Shown here one piece after another: positions 6,057 through 9,600 of a stretch of DNA of 9,600 nucleotides. Origin of the DNA: Opitutales bacterium (lineage in GTDB: Bacteria; Verrucomicrobiota; Verrucomicrobiae; Opitutales; CAG-312); assembly GCA_017623955.1 (NCBI GenBank), contig JAGAOA010000090.1, positions 1 through 9,600 on the forward strand, given 5' to 3'. The notes beneath the pieces were generated by a model. It made no database searches, was not told where the DNA came from, and saw only the letters and a list, made by a program, of their open reading frames with translations. The translations under genes and the position numbers were made by a program. Within the stretch, counting starts at the first letter, position 1; every line of letters begins with the position of its first letter.

Positions 6057-7856
6057 ATGGACGAACTTACAAACATAAGAAATTTTTGCATTATTGCACA
6101 CGTTGACCATGGAAAAACAACGCTCTCTGATCGTCTCTTGGAAAAGACTGAAACTATCCAAAAAAGAGACATGCAAGATCAGCTATTAGACTCTATGGAG
6201 TTGGAACGTGAACGTGGAATCACAATAAAATCGCACCCCGTATCAATGAAATACAAATACGAGGGAAAAGAATATTTGCTAAACCTTATAGATACCCCAG
6301 GGCACGTCGATTTTTCGTACGAGGTTTCTCGTTCTTTAGCCGCGTGTGAAGGTGCTTTGTTGCTTATCGACGCAGCGCAAGGTGTAGAAGCTCAAACAGT
6401 GGCAAATGCCCATTTGGCTGTTGGACAAGAATTGGAAATTATACCAGTTATAAATAAGGTTGATCTGCCAAGTGCACAACCTGATATATGTAAACGCCAA
6501 ATTGAAGACTTACTTGCAATCCCAGCCGAAGATGCAATATTAGCTAGCGGAAAGAGTGGTATCGGAATTGATGATATTTTGAAAGCTGTTGTTGAAAGAG
6601 TGCCATCTCCAAAACTTGCCGATTATCCAGCATTGCGCGCACTCATTTTTGACTGTGTATTCGATAGCTACAAAGGGGTAATCTGTTATGTAAGAGTTTT
6701 CTCTGGCTCGCTAAAAGCAGGCGATGAAATTGAATTTATGGGTAGTGGTAGAAAAACTACTATCAAAGAAGTTGGACGCTTCACCCCAACAATGACAGTA
6801 GAAAAAAATCTTAATGCAGGTTGTACCGGCTACATAGTTTCCAACGTAAAGGAAGTTTCAGATATTACTATCGGCGATACTATTACGCTGACATCAAAAC
6901 CAGCAACGGAAATGTTAGCTGGATACAAAGAAGTAAAGCCAATGGTCTTTTCGGGGATTTATCCAGTAGATACATCAGATTACGAAAAGCTCAAAGTTTC
7001 AATAGCAAAATTGCGTCTTAACGATGCTGCATTAGCATATCAACCTGAAACCTCAGCAGCATTGGGTTTCGGATTCCGATGTGGCTTCTTGGGATTATTA
7101 CATATGGAAATAGTGCAAGAAAGATTGCGTCGTGAATATGGCTTAGATATTATATCAACCTACCCTAGCGTTGTGTATAAAGTTGATATGACCGATGGAA
7201 CTCAAATTGAAATTGATAATCCTTGCAAATTACCTGATCCATCTTTGATAGCCGCTATCTATGAACCTATGATTACTGCAAACATCTTGATACCTACGGA
7301 ATCAATTGGTGATATGCTTGCTCTTGTAGCTGAAAAACGTGGTTTATGTGAAAGAACAGATTCTATTGATGATACTCGTGTAATGCTAATTTGCTCGTTG
7401 CCTTTGAACGAAATTCTTATCGATTTCAATGATCGTCTCAAAAGTATAACTCGCGGATATGGTAGCCTAGATTACGATATGAATGGTTATCAGCAGTCAA
7501 AACTTGTGCGTCTAGATATTTTGGTAAACGGCGAACAAATTGACGCATTTTCGTCAATCGTACACGTTGAGAAATCAGAAAGCAAAGGTAGAGCTTTGTG
7601 TGCAAAGTTAAAAGATATTCTACCTCGCCAAATGTTCAAAATAGCAATTCAGGCAGCCATTGGTGGCAAAATTATTGCACGCGAAACCATAGGCTCTTTT
7701 CGTAAAGACGTTACAGCTAAATGCTATGGTGGCGATATTACTCGAAAGAAGAAACTCTTAGAAAAACAAAAAGAAGGTAAAAAACGCATGAAGCAAATAG
7801 GTAAAGTAGCTATTCCGCAAGAAACGTTTGTAAATGTTTTAAAATCGAACGCATAG
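6057..7856 (+). CDS. lepA: Elongation factor 4 (LepA), back-translocating GTPase
   Basis: LepA is a ribosome-associated GTPase acting in translation, found in the cytoplasm and at the membrane. The 599-residue length is standard for the family. GTPase motifs are complete: G1 AHVDHGKT (14-21), G2 RGITIK (53-58), G3 DTPGH (79-83), G4 NKVD (133-136) and G5 ASGKSG (163-168). EF-G-like domains follow. The LepA-specific C-terminal domain is recognisable from FKIAIQAAIGGKIIARET, followed by CYGGDITRKKKLLEKQKEGK and the closing IPQETF. The ATG at 6057 gives the expected short N-terminus before the G1 motif. It is the first gene of a plus-strand cluster, with lepB starting 2 nt after its stop. Nothing looks damaged. 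Confidence 0.98.
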   Translation: MDELTNIRNFCIIAHVDHGKTTLSDRLLEKTETIQKRDMQDQLLDSMELERERGITIKSHPVSMKYKYEGKEYLLNLIDTPGHVDFSYEVSRSLAACEGALLLIDAAQGVEAQTVANAHLAVGQELEIIPVINKVDLPSAQPDICKRQIEDLLAIPAEDAILASGKSGIGIDDILKAVVERVPSPKLADYPALRALIFDCVFDSYKGVICYVRVFSGSLKAGDEIEFMGSGRKTTIKEVGRFTPTMTVEKNLNAGCTGYIVSNVKEVSDITIGDTITLTSKPATEMLAGYKEVKPMVFSGIYPVDTSDYEKLKVSIAKLRLNDAALAYQPETSAALGFGFRCGFLGLLHMEIVQERLRREYGLDIISTYPSVVYKVDMTDGTQIEIDNPCKLPDPSLIAAIYEPMITANILIPTESIGDMLALVAEKRGLCERTDSIDDTRVMLICSLPLNEILIDFNDRLKSITRGYGSLDYDMNGYQQSKLVRLDILVNGEQIDAFSSIVHVEKSESKGRALCAKLKDILPRQMFKIAIQAAIGGKIIARETIGSFRKDVTAKCYGGDITRKKKLLEKQKEGKKRMKQIGKVAIPQETFVNVLKSNA

Positions 7857-7858
7857 AT

Positions 7859-9133
7859 ATGTTATTTTTTAAAAAGTCAAAGAAAAAAGCAAAAGACTTA
7901 CTCTCAGCAGCATGTAAAGTCTATAACTATCGTTGTGATGTTATGGCAGAAAGTGATGCCAAATTGATGTGGGAGTACATAGAACAATTAGAAGAATTAA
8001 TTGGCGATGGTAAAGCCCAATCTCCAGAATTCGATGAACTAGAAAAGGAACTAGAACCTTTAATGCGTAAAACAGGAGGTAAAATATATCCGCTGACAAC
8101 ATGGGCAGATTATGTAGATATGATTGTTGTTGCTGGTATTGTTGCCTTAGGCGTAAGAAGTTTCTTTTTGCAACCATTTAAAATTCCAACAAACTCTATG
8201 TATCCAAGTTTCTATGGGATGACCTCGCAAGTTTACAATGCAACAACACTAGCACCAACTTTGCCAGAAAAAGTTTTTAGAACAATTTTTAAAGCGGCAT
8301 CTAATTACTCGTTAAAAGCCGACAACGACGGAGAGTTGATAATTCAAATAAATAATCCAGAGCGTGCAAATGTTGCAGGCGGATTATTTGCGTTCGAGTG
8401 GGTCGGTGCTAGAGATATGTTTGTAATACCTACAAAGGCTCGTCAATATACATTTTTAGTGGGTAACAAACAAAAACAAATAACTATCCCAGGAGAATTT
8501 CCAATAGACGATGTAATAGTAGAAGCCTTCCCAATCAATAATGCAAAAACACTTCAGCAATACATACAAGCTAAGTATGAAAATGGCGATATTATTTCAC
8601 GCGATGGCAAATACTTTATGAAATTGGCTAAAGTCAAAAAAGGACAGACTTTTCTCAACTTTGATATATTGGGAGGCGATATGCTCTTTGTTGATCGCCT
8701 TACATATAATTTTAGAAAACCTAAAGTTGGCGAACCATTCGTATTCTTAACAAAATATTGCGATGGACTTACACGTATGAATGGCGGAATACCAGATGAT
8801 CGCTACTATATCAAACGCGTGGCAGGTAAAGAAGGCGACACTTTGAAAATAGAGAACTCCACACTTCTTGTAAACGGTAAACCTGCAAAGGGATCTGTCG
8901 CGTTCGACTCTAATGCTAAAAAACTTGGAAAGTATTGCGGATATGTAAACGATGGAGCTTTGAACAATTCACTAGAAGTAAAAATTCCACAAAAATCGTT
9001 TTGGGCATTGGGAGACAACTCAGCAAATAGCTTAGATAGTCGCTATTGGGGAGAAGTTCCAGAAAAAGCAGTAGTAGGTAAAGCTTTAATAATTTTCTAT
9101 CCATTCACAGACAGATGGGGTGCAACAAAATAG
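7859..9133 (+). CDS. lepB: Signal peptidase I (LepB) with enlarged catalytic domain
   Basis: This membrane-bound Ser/Lys protease removes signal peptides from exported preproteins. A cytoplasmic N-terminal region (about 1-81) precedes one transmembrane segment (about 83-104). Box B follows as PFKIPTNSMYPS (106-117) with nucleophile S113. Box C is MLFVDRLTYNF (275-285). Box D is YIKRVAGKEGD (317-327) with general base K319. Box E is LGDNSANSLDSRYWG (384-398). At 424 residues it is long for the family. About 150 residues (roughly 120-268) separate boxes B and C, so S113 and K319 are 206 apart, against 55 in E. coli (S90 and K145). The start lies 2 nt after the lepA stop, with no Shine-Dalgarno sequence, implying operon expression with lepA. 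The exported proteins in this window would be its substrates. Confidence 0.96.
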   Translation: MLFFKKSKKKAKDLLSAACKVYNYRCDVMAESDAKLMWEYIEQLEELIGDGKAQSPEFDELEKELEPLMRKTGGKIYPLTTWADYVDMIVVAGIVALGVRSFFLQPFKIPTNSMYPSFYGMTSQVYNATTLAPTLPEKVFRTIFKAASNYSLKADNDGELIIQINNPERANVAGGLFAFEWVGARDMFVIPTKARQYTFLVGNKQKQITIPGEFPIDDVIVEAFPINNAKTLQQYIQAKYENGDIISRDGKYFMKLAKVKKGQTFLNFDILGGDMLFVDRLTYNFRKPKVGEPFVFLTKYCDGLTRMNGGIPDDRYYIKRVAGKEGDTLKIENSTLLVNGKPAKGSVAFDSNAKKLGKYCGYVNDGALNNSLEVKIPQKSFWALGDNSANSLDSRYWGEVPEKAVVGKALIIFYPFTDRWGATK

Positions 9134-9186
9134 CATCAAAATTTGTCTAATTTTTACAAATAAGAAAGATTTAAGAAAGAAAAAAG

Positions 9187-9600
9187 ATGATTGCAAAAAT
9201 ATTAAAATTATTCGCAGGAAGCCATTATAAAAAGTTTTATAAGAAGGCACGTCCAATAGTAGCAAAGATAAACGAACTTGAACAACAATATCAGTCGCTT
9301 ACCGATGAACAACTTAAGGCAAAAACGCCTGAGTTCAAACAACGCTTAGCAAACGGAGAAACACTAGATCAACTTCTTCCAGAAGCGTTTGCTGTTGTCA
9401 AAAATGCAGCACGCCGTCTCTGCGGTAAAAAGATAACCGTTTGCGACCATGAAATAGAATGGCAAATGGTTCATTACGATGTTCAACTCATAGGTGGTAT
9501 AGCATTGCACCAAAATATGATTGCAGAAATGGCAACAGGCGAAGGTAAAACGTTAGTTGCTACCCTACCCCTATACCTAAATGCACTTACAGGTAAGGGA
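9187..9600 (+). CDS. secA: Preprotein translocase ATPase SecA (N-terminal 138 residues, cut by right edge)
   Basis: SecA is the cytoplasmic motor ATPase that drives preproteins through SecYEG. The visible part carries the N-terminal helix region, [17 protein letters not shown] (38-54), [11 protein letters not shown] (98-108) and the Walker A site [10 protein letters not shown] (113-122). Between RRLCG (76-80) and DVQLIGG is a stretch with [13 protein letters not shown] (85-97), longer than the matching segment of proteobacterial SecA; I believe similar stretches occur in PVC SecA proteins. The start follows lepB by 53 bp. That gap is purine-rich next to the ATG and holds a direct repeat of TAAGAAAG (9161-9168 and 9172-9179), but no clear promoter or strong terminator, so read-through from lepA-lepB is likely. 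The ATPase domains and the C-terminal tail lie outside the window. Confidence 0.96.
   Translation, partial: MIAKILKLFAGSHYKKFYKKARPIVAKINELEQQYQSLTDEQLKAKTPEFKQRLANGETLDQLLPEAFAVVKNAARRLCGKKITVCDHEIEWQMVHYDVQLIGGIALHQNMIAEMATGEGKTLVATLPLYLNALTGKG

Noticed and set aside
9141..9161. ATTTGT/ACAAAT small hairpin between lepB and secA
   Set aside because: An AT-rich 6-bp stem with a 9-nt loop and no T-run after it, so not a credible terminator or riboswitch.
1..9600. Mobile elements, CRISPR arrays, tRNA/rRNA genes, defence systems
   Set aside because: Reading both strands showed no transposase or integrase motifs, no regularly spaced repeats, no tRNA-like cloverleaf and no defence-type domains.

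Overview
The window is AT-rich bacterial DNA. It most likely comes from the Planctomycetes-Verrucomicrobia-Lentisphaerae (PVC) group, perhaps a low-GC member of Lentisphaerota or Verrucomicrobiota. The main clue is the left-edge gene, a secreted DUF1549/DUF1553 protein of a type found mostly in that group. The SecA N-terminus, with a Trp-containing stretch before its DVQLIGG motif, fits but does not prove this. I cannot fix the phylum from this window alone.

Layout, left to right. (1) A minus-strand DUF1549/DUF1553 gene starts at 1411 and runs off the left edge. (2) A minus-strand folC (1509-2812), for folate polyglutamylation, is split by a one-base frame loss into two ORFs that overlap by ATGA. 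(3) A divergent intergenic region (2813-2974) carries an 11-bp inverted repeat whose arms each hold a TTGACT hexamer. (4) A plus-strand exported glycosidase-like protein of the (alpha/alpha)6-barrel type occupies 2975-5185. (5) Converging on it is a minus-strand exported Mn-type superoxide dismutase (5203-5925) with a cysteine-rich loop. (6) A plus-strand cluster follows: lepA (translation factor EF4), lepB (signal peptidase I) and secA (preprotein translocase ATPase, cut by the right edge). lepA and lepB are 2 nt apart and secA follows after 53 nt.

The lepA-lepB-secA cluster links translation, Sec export and signal-peptide removal. Three of the other products (DUF1549/1553 protein, glycosidase-like protein, SOD) have N-terminal export signals and would be clients of that machinery. 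None of the seven native gene starts has a clear Shine-Dalgarno sequence. Three have a -10-like hexamer only 9-14 nt before the ATG, which suggests leaderless or very short-leader transcripts.

I see no tRNA, rRNA, CRISPR array, insertion sequence, phage gene or defence system. No stretch longer than about 160 bases lacks a gene. The content is mostly housekeeping and envelope genes, and I do not see a convincing undescribed system. The points most worth a second look are the folC frame break, the loss of the Cys-His motif in the DUF1549 protein, the Cys-rich exported SOD, the enlarged signal peptidase and the short-leader promoters.
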